From NCBI RefSeq assembly GCF_002139855.1, contig NZ_CP018789.1, positions 1,302,001-1,366,000 of the forward strand: a stretch of DNA of 64,000 nucleotides, written 5' to 3'. This document shows, piece by piece, positions 46,976-55,901 of the stretch. The stretch is from Campylobacter porcelli. GTDB lineage: Bacteria; Campylobacterota; Campylobacteria; Campylobacterales; Campylobacteraceae. Position 1 is the stretch's first letter, and each line of letters opens with the position of its first letter. The position numbers were made by a program, and so were the translations under genes. The notes under the pieces were generated by a model that saw only the letters and a program-made list of their open reading frames with translations, was not told the DNA's origin and searched no databases.

Positions 46976-48484
46976 TTATTGTATTAATTTATAGAATCCA
47001 TTTTCACAATAAATAAATTCTATCCCAGCCAAATCAGCAGCTTTTTTATCGCTTAATGTATCTCCAAAAAATTTAGCCACATTTTCATTTTTTAAAATTT
47101 GTGCTTTATTTGTTGATATATCTTTGTTAGAATTTACAACATAAATTTCTTTAAAATATTTTCTTAAATCAAATCTATCAATTTGATTTTGCAAACCAAC
47201 TTTATTATTTCTTGCAGTAACTAAGATTAAATCATTTTCTTTAGAATATTCTTCAAGTACTTTGATTGTTGCAGAGTATAATGTGTCAAGTGCCAAATAT
47301 TCTTCTTTTTCAATGTTTTCAATCCATTTTGCTTGAATTTCTTTTGCAAGATTTTCATTTATGCCTTTTGAAATTAAATAATCAACATTGTTTTTGTTGT
47401 TTCGTTTGAAATCAATTAAATCCGTTGTATCTAAATTAATATCAAATTGTTTTAAAATATCATCGAGAACAACAATATGCCTTTTTCTGCTATCTAAAAG
47501 TGTTCCATCAAAATCAAAAGCAACAATAGATCTATCAATCTTAGTCACTACATCATTATAAGCTCTTACTATGTATTGGGGTTGAATTTTATCTGGTACA
47601 GTGGCCAAAATTTCATTTTCTGATTTATTAAGCATTATTTCAGCTAATGCCGATACTTCATCCCAACCAGCAGCATATGCTAAACTCATTCCGCCGGCAA
47701 ATCTAAAATTAACATCTGTTATAACAAATTGATCTATAGAATTTTTCATAAATTGTAAATTGAAGCAATGTGGACAATCAATTTTTTTCGCAAATTCTCT
47801 TGCTATATGTTCAAGTTCTAGATTATTAAAAACTTTAGTTTTTGTGCATACCCCAGCTTTTGTTTCAATTCTTTCTCTAGTTACGGTTCTTATTGTATTA
47901 TGATATTTAAAGCACTCAACAGTATACTCAGGCCCTATACAAATCTCTTGTATTAAATAATCATCTACATTATTTATGTTGTGAATATCTTTGCCCGTAG
48001 CAATTCTTGCTCCTATAGATCCAAAACCTTTTTTAGACTTTATAAAATATTTTCTATTTAGTTCTATTTCATTCAAATTATATAGTTTTGGAGTTAAAAA
48101 GCCATGTAAATTTAAAAGATTATTCATTGTATCTTTTGATTTGTAGCTACGCCAAAGCTTTGAATCCACAGAAAAAGTTCTAACTCCTATATTTTCTAAG
48201 TCTTTATTATCGGAACTAAAAAAACCTTGATCAACATCTAAGATTGTAAATAAAAAATCTATATTTTCTTGTGCTAAAATTTCTAAAATTATATCATAAT
48301 AGCCCATAGAATCCGACCTTGGCACTTTATAAAAATTATCTAAATAATTACAAGATGCTACTAAATATTTTTCATTAATATCTACTCCAACTATATAAAA
48401 ATTATTACTAAATTTTTCCTTTAATATTTTTATACAATGGTAAGCCGCATTAGTTCCAGCTGAAAGAAATAGAATTCTAATCAT
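46976..48484 (-). CDS. ATP-grasp ligase fused to a HAD hydrolase
   Basis: 502 residues with two domains. Residues 1-310: PylC/CarB-like ATP-grasp (IRILFLSAGTNAAYHCIKIL, FIKSKKGFGSIGARI, QEICIGPEYTVECF, DVNFRFAGGMSLAYAAG). Residues 315-502: HAD with catalytic Asp324/Asp326 (VAFDFDGTLLDSRKRH), TARNNK and a GDTLSDKKAA metal site. It could ligate an amino acid or other carboxylate and remove a phosphate from a partner. I know of no characterised enzyme with this exact fusion. Confidence 0.75.
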   Translation of the reverse strand: MIRILFLSAGTNAAYHCIKILKEKFSNNFYIVGVDINEKYLVASCNYLDNFYKVPRSDSMGYYDIILEILAQENIDFLFTILDVDQGFFSSDNKDLENIGVRTFSVDSKLWRSYKSKDTMNNLLNLHGFLTPKLYNLNEIELNRKYFIKSKKGFGSIGARIATGKDIHNINNVDDYLIQEICIGPEYTVECFKYHNTIRTVTRERIETKAGVCTKTKVFNNLELEHIAREFAKKIDCPHCFNLQFMKNSIDQFVITDVNFRFAGGMSLAYAAGWDEVSALAEIMLNKSENEILATVPDKIQPQYIVRAYNDVVTKIDRSIVAFDFDGTLLDSRKRHIVVLDDILKQFDINLDTTDLIDFKRNNKNNVDYLISKGINENLAKEIQAKWIENIEKEEYLALDTLYSATIKVLEEYSKENDLILVTARNNKVGLQNQIDRFDLRKYFKEIYVVNSNKDISTNKAQILKNENVAKFFGDTLSDKKAADLAGIEFIYCENGFYKLIQ

Positions 48485-48516
48485 CTACTTTACCTTTGAA
48501 TAATTCTTCCATAAAT

Positions 48517-48888
48517 TTACCAATACCTTAGCAAGTGTCTAATTGATAAAAATTTTTGCGTTAAAATACTTATAGTTTGCAAGTTTGTATCGACTAAGAG
48601 AGTATTGCTCTGCTTTAAACTTAACTCTGACCACTCTTTATTTGAAATAATAATTTTGTTTTGAAGATTATAGTTTTCAATACTAGTTGGATGGTTTGCT
48701 TCTATATAATCATCATAATTTGCATAATCTTCCATAACTTCATCCACTTTTTTATCGGTGCTGCCATCATTTATAAGCATTATCTTGATATTTTGATAGG
48801 TCTGCGAATAAATATAGTTTAAACACTTATCCAAATATTTGCTAGTATTATAAATAGGGATAATCACACCAACACTCTTGCCACTCAT
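48517..48888 (-). pseudogene. Family 2 glycosyltransferase remnant
   Basis: The first 60 residues are a good GT2 start (VGVIIPIYNTSKYLDKCLNY, IMLINDGSTDKKVDEV). After about residue 63 it enters a 61-bp repeat also found at 49023-49083, then an unrelated tail and stop, giving 123 residues against the usual 250-330. The DxD region and everything beyond are missing. Its 5' end reads out of the divergent central region. Confidence 0.75.
48637..48697. repeat. Central 61-bp inverted repeat, left arm
   Basis: Exact reverse complement of 49023-49083 by eye. Codes for SIENYNLQNKIIISNK within the glycosyltransferase remnant. The 325 bp between the arms hold the remnant's first 63 codons and the divergent promoter region. 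Confidence 0.88.
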
Positions 48889-49022
48889 ATTTTTCTTAAA
48901 ATCCTAAATAAAATCTGATTTGAAATCATATCACAATTTATTTAAATAAAATATAAAAAATATATAAAATTTAAATTTATTCAGCTAAAAACAAATACAA
49001 ATTTAACAACACCAAACCACAC

Positions 49023-49083
49023 AACCATCCAACTAGTATTGAAAACTATAATCTTCAAAACAAAATTATTATTTCAAATAAAA
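49023..49083. repeat. Central 61-bp inverted repeat, right arm
   Basis: Begins AACCATCCAACTAGTATTG and ends 21 bp before the fkbH-like ATG. In the remnant's reading frame it would continue to a TGA at 49087-49089, so inversion would leave a shorter glycosyltransferase fragment here. Confidence 0.88.
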
Positions 49084-49104
49084 TTTGAAAGAGGTTTGTT
49101 ATTT

Positions 49105-50694
49105 ATGATAAGTGATTTACAAGATTTTATATTTGAAAATAAATTAACTAGAAGTAAAATATTATCTTATTCGTCTTCACTAGCAAATCTTGCAAGGTTT
49201 AGAATTAATGTTTATAGAAACCACTCTTTTGAGCTTATAGAAAATTCATTAAAGCCTTTTTTAGATTATGCTCAAATCAGTATAGAATTTAGCTATAGTG
49301 ATTATGATGATTCGTTATCCTTTTTAAATTTAGATCAAAATTCTGATTTATTGATACTTTGGATAGATTCTACAAGATATCAAAATATTGATTTTAATAA
49401 ATTTATTATTGACAGAATTGAATATTTAACCAAAATTTATTCTAAAAAAATACTTATTATTCCTTTTGAAACAAATTTAACTATTGAAAACAGTAGCGTA
49501 GTTGTTTATAATCTTAATAAAATTAAGCATTTTTTAAATGATGACTATTTAGATCTAAGATTGGAAAAATTTTCTGGAACCAAGCTAAGTTCCAAAGCTT
49601 TAATTGAGATTTCTAAAGATTTAGGGTTAAATTATATACCTTCTATACTTTTACCTAATATTAAGGCATTGATTTTTGATTTAGATAATACGCTATATAA
49701 AGGCGTATTGGGGGAAGATAAAATATATGGGTTAGAACTAACTAATGCTCATAAATTACTTCAAGAACATATTGTAGAATTATCTAAACAGGGTTTTTTT
49801 ATTTGTTTAGCATCTAAAAATGAAGAGCAAGATGTTATTGAAATGTTTAAAACTAGAAAAGATTTTCCACTCCAACTAGAGCATATTACAAAATACTATA
49901 TATCTTGGAAAGAAAAATCCAAAGCAGTAAGTGAAATTATTAAATTTCTCAATATTGGCATTGATAGCGTTTTATTTATTGATGATAATATGGGTGAAAT
50001 AATTTCTATGTTAAATGATTATCCAAGTATAAAATATATCGTGGCTAAAAATAAAGCAGATATAACGCTTAATGTTTTAAAAAATTATCCTAGAATGTTG
50101 AAGTTAAATATAAAAGATGAAGATAAAATACGCTCTAAAGATACTCAAGCTAATAAGCAAAGAGAGTTTTTACAAAAAACTTTATCTAAAGCAGATTATA
50201 TAAAAAGTTTAGATATTAAATTGACATATTCAATAAATAACAATAAGCAAATTCCTAGAATTTCTGAATTAGCTAATAAAACTAACCAATTTATTTGTGG
50301 ATATAAGAGATATAGCGAAACTGAAGTTAAGGAATTAATGAACGATAAGAATTGTATGGTAATCACTATTAAATTGGAAGATAAGTTATCTAATAGCGGC
50401 ATCATTGGAGTTTGTGTATTTAGAGATAAAAATAGATATTTAGAAATGGAAGAGTGTTTTATTAGTTGCCGAGCATTAGGTAGAGGTATTGATAATAGCA
50501 TTGTACTTTATCCTATACAATTAGCTCTTGATAAATTTGGTCGTTCTGAGTTTAAAATTAATTTTATAAAGGGTGAAAGAAATAAACCTGCTGAGAATTT
50601 TTTAGTAGAAAATTTATTTGATTTTATTAATGCTAGTTCTAAATTTAATAAAGACATTAATCAAGATTTAGTGTCAATTATAATAGAGGAGTAA
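49105..50694 (+). CDS. FkbH-like HAD-family acyl (glyceryl) loading enzyme
   Basis: 529 residues from ATG 49105 (AAAGAGG upstream). Longer frame to 49039 begins in the repeat. FkbH architecture: N-terminal SGNH-like region (about 1-170), HAD-IIIC domain with catalytic Asp192/Asp194 (ALIFDLDNTLYKGVLGED) and FIDDNMGE, then a GNAT-like C-terminal part (about 370-529, VFRDKNRYLEMEECFISCRA). FkbH enzymes dephosphorylate 1,3-bisphosphoglycerate and load the glyceryl group on an ACP. The ACP follows 2 bp later. Confidence 0.82.
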   Translation: MISDLQDFIFENKLTRSKILSYSSSLANLARFRINVYRNHSFELIENSLKPFLDYAQISIEFSYSDYDDSLSFLNLDQNSDLLILWIDSTRYQNIDFNKFIIDRIEYLTKIYSKKILIIPFETNLTIENSSVVVYNLNKIKHFLNDDYLDLRLEKFSGTKLSSKALIEISKDLGLNYIPSILLPNIKALIFDLDNTLYKGVLGEDKIYGLELTNAHKLLQEHIVELSKQGFFICLASKNEEQDVIEMFKTRKDFPLQLEHITKYYISWKEKSKAVSEIIKFLNIGIDSVLFIDDNMGEIISMLNDYPSIKYIVAKNKADITLNVLKNYPRMLKLNIKDEDKIRSKDTQANKQREFLQKTLSKADYIKSLDIKLTYSINNNKQIPRISELANKTNQFICGYKRYSETEVKELMNDKNCMVITIKLEDKLSNSGIIGVCVFRDKNRYLEMEECFISCRALGRGIDNSIVLYPIQLALDKFGRSEFKINFIKGERNKPAENFLVENLFDFINASSKFNKDINQDLVSIIIEE

Positions 50695-50696
50695 AT

Positions 50697-50918
50697 ATGG
50701 ACAATAAAATTATTGAAATAATTTCTACAATTGCGAAAATTAATAGAGATCAATTAATAGAAAAAATAGATATTGAGAAATTGTGGGAGTCAATAGTTCA
50801 TGTTGAGATTATTATAGCTTTAGAAGAAGAATTTGATATTGTCTTTACCCAAGAAGAGATTGGTGATACAACTACCGTTAGAAAAATTATTGACTTAATA
50901 AAAACGAAAGCACAATAG
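50697..50918 (+). CDS. Acyl carrier protein
   Basis: 73 residues, four-helix ACP. The likely phosphopantetheine Ser is Ser32 in WESIVHVEIIIALEEEF, a divergent form of the DSLxxVE motif. Tightly packed between fkbH-like and GNAT/VOC genes (2 bp and 0 bp gaps), so it is a dedicated carrier, not the fatty-acid ACP. Confidence 0.85.
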   Translation: MDNKIIEIISTIAKINRDQLIEKIDIEKLWESIVHVEIIIALEEEFDIVFTQEEIGDTTTVRKIIDLIKTKAQ

Positions 50919-51908
50919 ATGTTTCATAGCTTTAAAGAGAAAGGTTTTGCATATTCTATTAGACCAGTGACACTAGATGATGCTCAGTTTATTATTGATA
51001 TAAGACTAGAAGATTCTGAGCGTAATAAATATATACATAAAATCTCTAGAGATTTAAAATTACAAATTAATTGGCTAAACAAATATTTTAAATCACCTGA
51101 TGATTATTATTTTGTAGTTGAAAATAACTTAACTGGAGAAAAAGAAGGTTTAATTGGTATTTATAATATAAAGGATAGAGTTGCAGAATTAGGTCGTTGG
51201 GTTGTAAAAAAAGGTTCAATGGCTACAATTGAAAGTATACAATTGGCATATAAATTTGCTTTTAAAAGATTAAATTTAGCGGAAATATACACCAAAACAA
51301 TAGAAGATAATGTATTGGTTGTAGAATTTCATAAATCAATTGGAGCTAAAACTAGAAAAATTTTAATTAATGAATTCGAAATAGATGGGCAAAGCTATAA
51401 TGCAGTATGGCAATTTATTGATAGAGATAATTATTTTTCATGTGTTAGTTTTGGCTTAGAAGAGAAATCTATAAAAATATTTCAAAGAAATTTAAAAGTA
51501 GCATTAGGAAATTTTGAATTTCACCATATAGGCATAGCAACTAAAAATATTGAAAAGGAATTCAAAACTTATGCTATGCTTGGATATACCAAAGAAGCCT
51601 TCTTTGATGGTGATATTAATCAAGGGGTAAAAGGTCTTTTTATAACGGCAAAAAATCAACCAAGATTGGAATTATTGGAAAATTTAGAAGGTTCAAGCAC
51701 ATTGGATTATTGGCTAAAACAAGGTATTAAGTTATATCATTTTGGATATATGGTTAGCGATATTGATAAAGCATTTGAAATTTTTACAGTTAAGCTAGGA
51801 GCAAAAATTATATCTCCAATGAAAATATCTCAATTTTTTGGTAAAAGAATTTGCTTTGTGGTTTTAAATAACATGTTTATAATAGAATTGATTGAAAGCA
51901 AATCATAA
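50919..51908 (+). CDS. GNAT acyltransferase fused to a VOC (glyoxalase-like) domain
   Basis: 329 residues. Residues about 10-180: GNAT fold (YSIRPVTLDDAQFIIDIRLE, RVAELGRWVVKKGSMATIES, FHKSIGAKTRKIL). Residues about 196-325: VOC fold (FEFHHIGIATKNIEKEFKTY, LYHFGYMVSDIDKAFEIF, IEL end), like methylmalonyl-CoA epimerases. Next to FkbH and ACP it probably transfers or processes the glyceryl-type acyl group onto a sugar. Fusion order is unusual; function is inferred. Confidence 0.75.
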   Translation: MFHSFKEKGFAYSIRPVTLDDAQFIIDIRLEDSERNKYIHKISRDLKLQINWLNKYFKSPDDYYFVVENNLTGEKEGLIGIYNIKDRVAELGRWVVKKGSMATIESIQLAYKFAFKRLNLAEIYTKTIEDNVLVVEFHKSIGAKTRKILINEFEIDGQSYNAVWQFIDRDNYFSCVSFGLEEKSIKIFQRNLKVALGNFEFHHIGIATKNIEKEFKTYAMLGYTKEAFFDGDINQGVKGLFITAKNQPRLELLENLEGSSTLDYWLKQGIKLYHFGYMVSDIDKAFEIFTVKLGAKIISPMKISQFFGKRICFVVLNNMFIIELIESKS

Positions 51909-51950
51909 AAATATAAATTATTAATTGAAAAAGTTAAGGTGGATAAATAT

Positions 51951-53366
51951 ATGCATTCTAGATTATTAAAGCTAACGGAAATTATAAAATCACAAGGATA
52001 TGAAAATATATGTTTTTTTCAACCGGTTCATGCTATAACTGGCGCTACAACTTGCAAGGTTCAAATGGCTGAATATTTAGCTAATAATACAAATTTAAAT
52101 ATATATTTTTGCGATTTAATAGATGGACACCCTAGAACGCTTATAAAAAATATTAAAAATATAAATTTTATACCATATGATCCAAATTCGGAATTGTTCC
52201 CATTGAATAAAAAGTGTGTTATATTTGCTACAAGCACAAGAGTAATATTACTTAAAAATATGCATAAAGATAATAAAATTATTTTTTGGCATAATGAAAC
52301 TAATCCTTGTGCTTGGGATTTGTTGTTTTTAAACAATGAAACATTAAAATTTTTTAATTTAATTAAACATTCTAGAGCTATAATGTTTCATGATTGGTCT
52401 AGCATGGATTCGATAAATAGGTATAGTAATGCAAATATTTATAATAATGATTTTTATTATTTAACAGTACCAAATAAAACTCTTAAAGCTCCTAAAGAAT
52501 TATTAGATATAGATTATATCAATATTGGTTTTCTATCTAGATTATCAGCAGATAAAATACAAAGTTTATTTTATTTGGCAAAAAATCTATACGAAATTAA
52601 TATTAGTAAAAAAATTAGACTTCATATTATTGGCGATGGAGTATATAGAAAAAAAGTTGAACAAGAATTAATGAAATATGGTGATAAAATAGATATTTTA
52701 TATACCGGATCTATAGCATATAATCAATTAGATGAATATTTAATTAACAATATAGATCTATTATATGGAGTTGGTACTTGCGTCATTGAAGCATCAGCTC
52801 TTAGAATACCTTCGGCAGTTTTATTAATGAACACTAACGAAATTCAAGATAATCAAGTGTATTGGTATTTTGACACGAATTGCTATTGTACTGGGATTAC
52901 AGTTGATCAAAAAAAAGATTTTAATATAAAATATATCTCAATTGCTAATAGCGTAGAAACTATTTTATTAAAAAATGGTAAAAGAAATATTGGTAATAAG
53001 TGCTATCAATATTATAAAAATAATCATGGCAATATTAACAAGTTAGCCTCTATTTTTTTAGAACAGATAATTAATAGTTCTTTAACTTTTGATAAGTTAA
53101 AGAGAGTTATAAGATATACACCTTATTCTCTTATAAAAGTTATCAGGCTATCTATATTAGGATTAAAGCTATTTAAAAAAATAGATTTTGTTGTAAGAAC
53201 GGATTTTTATATATTTGGCATTAGATATTTTAGGATAAATAGACGAAATGGAATTAATAAATATTATTTATTTGGAATAAAAATTATTTCATATAAAGAA
53301 TATATACCATATAAATTTCCAAATTCTATGGGTAAAAAGGTGCACTATGCAAATAAAAAAATATAA
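51951..53366 (+). CDS. Glycosyltransferase (GT4-like), right copy
   Basis: 471 residues from ATG 51951 (AAGGTGG upstream); GTG 51939 is in frame. Paralogue of 45494-46966: NICFFQPVHAITGATTCKVQ, FLSRLSADKIQSLFYLAKNL, LHIIGDGVYRKKVEQEL, LYGVGTCVIEASALRIPSAV. C-terminal short motifs FYIFGIRYFRINRR and YYLFGIKIISYKE. Overlaps the following TagB/TagF-like gene by 20 bp. Divergence from the left copy shows an old duplication, unlike the identical cdt copies. Confidence 0.8.
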   Translation: MHSRLLKLTEIIKSQGYENICFFQPVHAITGATTCKVQMAEYLANNTNLNIYFCDLIDGHPRTLIKNIKNINFIPYDPNSELFPLNKKCVIFATSTRVILLKNMHKDNKIIFWHNETNPCAWDLLFLNNETLKFFNLIKHSRAIMFHDWSSMDSINRYSNANIYNNDFYYLTVPNKTLKAPKELLDIDYINIGFLSRLSADKIQSLFYLAKNLYEINISKKIRLHIIGDGVYRKKVEQELMKYGDKIDILYTGSIAYNQLDEYLINNIDLLYGVGTCVIEASALRIPSAVLLMNTNEIQDNQVYWYFDTNCYCTGITVDQKKDFNIKYISIANSVETILLKNGKRNIGNKCYQYYKNNHGNINKLASIFLEQIINSSLTFDKLKRVIRYTPYSLIKVIRLSILGLKLFKKIDFVVRTDFYIFGIRYFRINRRNGINKYYLFGIKIISYKEYIPYKFPNSMGKKVHYANKKI

Positions 53367-54855
53367 TAGGGTATTTTTATTTTATAAAATAAAAATATTT
53401 AATTTTGAATTGATAAAAGAAAAAATATATATTTATATATTTAAATTAAAATTATTAACTTTAAATAAAAAATATTTTAATAAATTTATTTTTTTAAAGT
53501 ACTTTTTTAAGATTAATAATATATATGACAATTTATATATTAAACTTTTTTATATACTTCCATTCTTAAAAATTGAATGTAGAGATGTTCCATATGAAAT
53601 TTTAAATCCCAAATCAAACTTTTTTAGGTTAAAACATTTTAATACATTAAGAAAAGTTCGAAGAAAATATAAAAATAATGAAAAAATAGTAGTTTTATTT
53701 TTTGTTTCAAGAATTAGTTGTTTTATTTGGGAAAATTTATACAAAATTTTTAGAGAAAATCCAATTTTTAATGTCAAAATTTGTGTAGTTCCATTTTGTT
53801 ACACAGGCAAAGAAGAAATGATTAAATATTCCACAACGGCATATGAACAATTAAGGAAATTAGGGTACGATGTTATTAAGGCATACAATGAAACAACTGA
53901 CACATATTTAGATATTAGAAAAGAACTTAAACCTGATATTATTTTTCATAATAAATCTTGGTGGAAGCATTTACCACAACAGTACCATTTAACGAATTTC
54001 CCACAGTCGCTTAACTACTTAATTGAATATGGAATTTCTGGCGCCAAAAATCCGGATGGTCACTTTAATTTAGATAGTCATTGGCTTTGCGATACATATT
54101 TTGTGCCATCTATAGAACATTTAAAGATGGCTCGTGAAATTTCAAAAATAAAAGGTAAAAATTGTGTTTTTTTAGGATATCCTAAGTTAGATATTTTTTT
54201 TGATCAAAATTATCAACCAAAAGATGTCTGGAAGAAACAAAATAAATCTAAAAAGAAAGTTATTTGGGCACCACACTGGCTATATGATGCAGCGACATTA
54301 TATTCTACTAGCACATTTGCTGAAATTTATGATTTTATGTTATATGTTGCAGATAAATATAAAGATGAAATTCAATTTGCTTTTAAGCCTCACCCAATGC
54401 TTTATAAAGCTTTGCAGTCTAGACCAGTTAATGGACAAAAGTGGACAATAAAACAAATTAATGAATATTATCAAAAATGGTCAACAATAGAAAATTGTCA
54501 ATTTGAAAATAATAGATTTGAAGATTTATTCTTGACATCTGATGCGATGATATTTGATTCAATATCATTCATGGCTGAATATATGGTTACTGGAAAGCCA
54601 GCATTATTTACAAAAGGTAAAAAAAATATTTTAGATTTTGATGAATTTGGCAATAAAGTTTATGCCAATTTATACCATACATTTGATTTAAAAAAAGATA
54701 TTATTAATTTTATAGAAGATATTGTTTTAAATGAAAATGATTATAAAAAGTCAGATAGGGCGATATTTATTAATAATTATCTAAGATCGCCAAATAATAA
54801 AACTTCGGCAAAAAATATATATGAGTATATAACAAATTTATTAAAGGAGAACTAA
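53347..54855 (+). CDS. CDP-polyol phosphotransferase of the TagB/TagF family, right copy
   Basis: 502 residues. N-terminal 80 residues are very Lys/Ile/Phe-rich (FLFYKIKIFNFELIKEKIYI), likely membrane associated. C-terminal catalytic region: KKVIWAPHWLYDAATLYSTS, FAFKPHPMLYKALQSR, DAMIFDSISFMAEYMVTGKP. Probably uses CDP-glycerol from TagD encoded 1 kb downstream. Start overlaps the upstream glycosyltransferase; stop overlaps the AsnB-like ATG. Confidence 0.82.
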   Translation: MQIKKYNRVFLFYKIKIFNFELIKEKIYIYIFKLKLLTLNKKYFNKFIFLKYFFKINNIYDNLYIKLFYILPFLKIECRDVPYEILNPKSNFFRLKHFNTLRKVRRKYKNNEKIVVLFFVSRISCFIWENLYKIFRENPIFNVKICVVPFCYTGKEEMIKYSTTAYEQLRKLGYDVIKAYNETTDTYLDIRKELKPDIIFHNKSWWKHLPQQYHLTNFPQSLNYLIEYGISGAKNPDGHFNLDSHWLCDTYFVPSIEHLKMAREISKIKGKNCVFLGYPKLDIFFDQNYQPKDVWKKQNKSKKKVIWAPHWLYDAATLYSTSTFAEIYDFMLYVADKYKDEIQFAFKPHPMLYKALQSRPVNGQKWTIKQINEYYQKWSTIENCQFENNRFEDLFLTSDAMIFDSISFMAEYMVTGKPALFTKGKKNILDFDEFGNKVYANLYHTFDLKKDIINFIEDIVLNENDYKKSDRAIFINNYLRSPNNKTSAKNIYEYITNLLKEN

Positions 54856-55901
54856 TGACTGACAAACTATATTGCATGAGCCACTACTTAGCCTTTAGGT
54901 TTATTAAAGATGAAAATATTAATTTCTTTGATGGACTTAATCATACTGTGTTTAAGCCTCGCGATGAAAAGGAGATTACGCCCGTATCTACCATAGACGA
55001 GATGGATAGAATTATTAAAGATAAGATTAGCGAATTTTATGTTCCAAATAAAACTGCTATTTTATTATCTGGTGGTATAGATAGTGCCATTTTAGCTTCG
55101 TATTTGCCAAAAGGTACAAAAGCATATACTTTTAAGTGTATTGCTCCTAATGCCATAGATGAAACAGCCCAAGCTAAAAAATATTGTGATATTTATGGGC
55201 TAGACCACGAAATAATTGAGATGAATTGGTCAGATTTTGAAGAATTAACTCCTGAAATTCTTAAAGCAGATGGAGTCCCTTTTCATTCGATTGAAGTTCA
55301 ATTATTAAAAGCTGCAAAGCACGCAAAATCTCAAGGTATTGAAAAAATCATATATGGCGATGCTGCTGATTATGTTTTTGGTGGGATGGATAAGATTTTA
55401 TCTAAGACTTGGAAATTTGACGAATTTGTTGAAAGATATAATTCTATCGAGCCAAGCAAAGTTTTGAAAAATTCAATCAGTGTAAAAGAGATCTATGAGC
55501 CATATCGCAAAAGTTTAGACTTGATAGATTTTCAAGCCTTTTTAAAAGATTATATGGATATTGAATCATATACATCTTATATGCACGCCTTTGAGCTAGG
55601 AGGAGTAGAATATTTAGATCCATACTCATTTATGAAAATGGCACGACCACTAAATTTAAATAGAGTTAGAAATGGCGAACCTAAATATATGGTGAGAGAG
55701 TTATTTGCCAAGCGATATCCAAATATTGAAACCCCAACCAAAATTCCAATGCCAAGAGCAATGAATCAATGGCTGAAAGAATATATTCCAACAAGATCAG
55801 AATTTATCGAAAATTGCGCTCAAGATATGACAGGTGATCAAAAGTGGCTTTGCTGGTGTTTAGAGCAGTTTTTAAATATGCATGATAAAGGAGAGCTGTA
55901 A
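54855..55901 (+). CDS. Asparagine-synthase-like amidotransferase without glutaminase domain
   Basis: 348 residues. PP-loop SGGIDS at 72-77 (KTAILLSGGIDSAILASYL), IYGDAADYVFGGMDK, and a C-terminal synthetase region ending with WLCWCLEQF. The N-terminal Ntn glutaminase with Cys2 is missing, so ammonia or another amine must come from elsewhere. Probably amidates a carboxylate on a sugar or an acyl group; no partner glutaminase is in the cassette. One-base overlaps on both sides. Confidence 0.75.
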   Translation: MTDKLYCMSHYLAFRFIKDENINFFDGLNHTVFKPRDEKEITPVSTIDEMDRIIKDKISEFYVPNKTAILLSGGIDSAILASYLPKGTKAYTFKCIAPNAIDETAQAKKYCDIYGLDHEIIEMNWSDFEELTPEILKADGVPFHSIEVQLLKAAKHAKSQGIEKIIYGDAADYVFGGMDKILSKTWKFDEFVERYNSIEPSKVLKNSISVKEIYEPYRKSLDLIDFQAFLKDYMDIESYTSYMHAFELGGVEYLDPYSFMKMARPLNLNRVRNGEPKYMVRELFAKRYPNIETPTKIPMPRAMNQWLKEYIPTRSEFIENCAQDMTGDQKWLCWCLEQFLNMHDKGEL

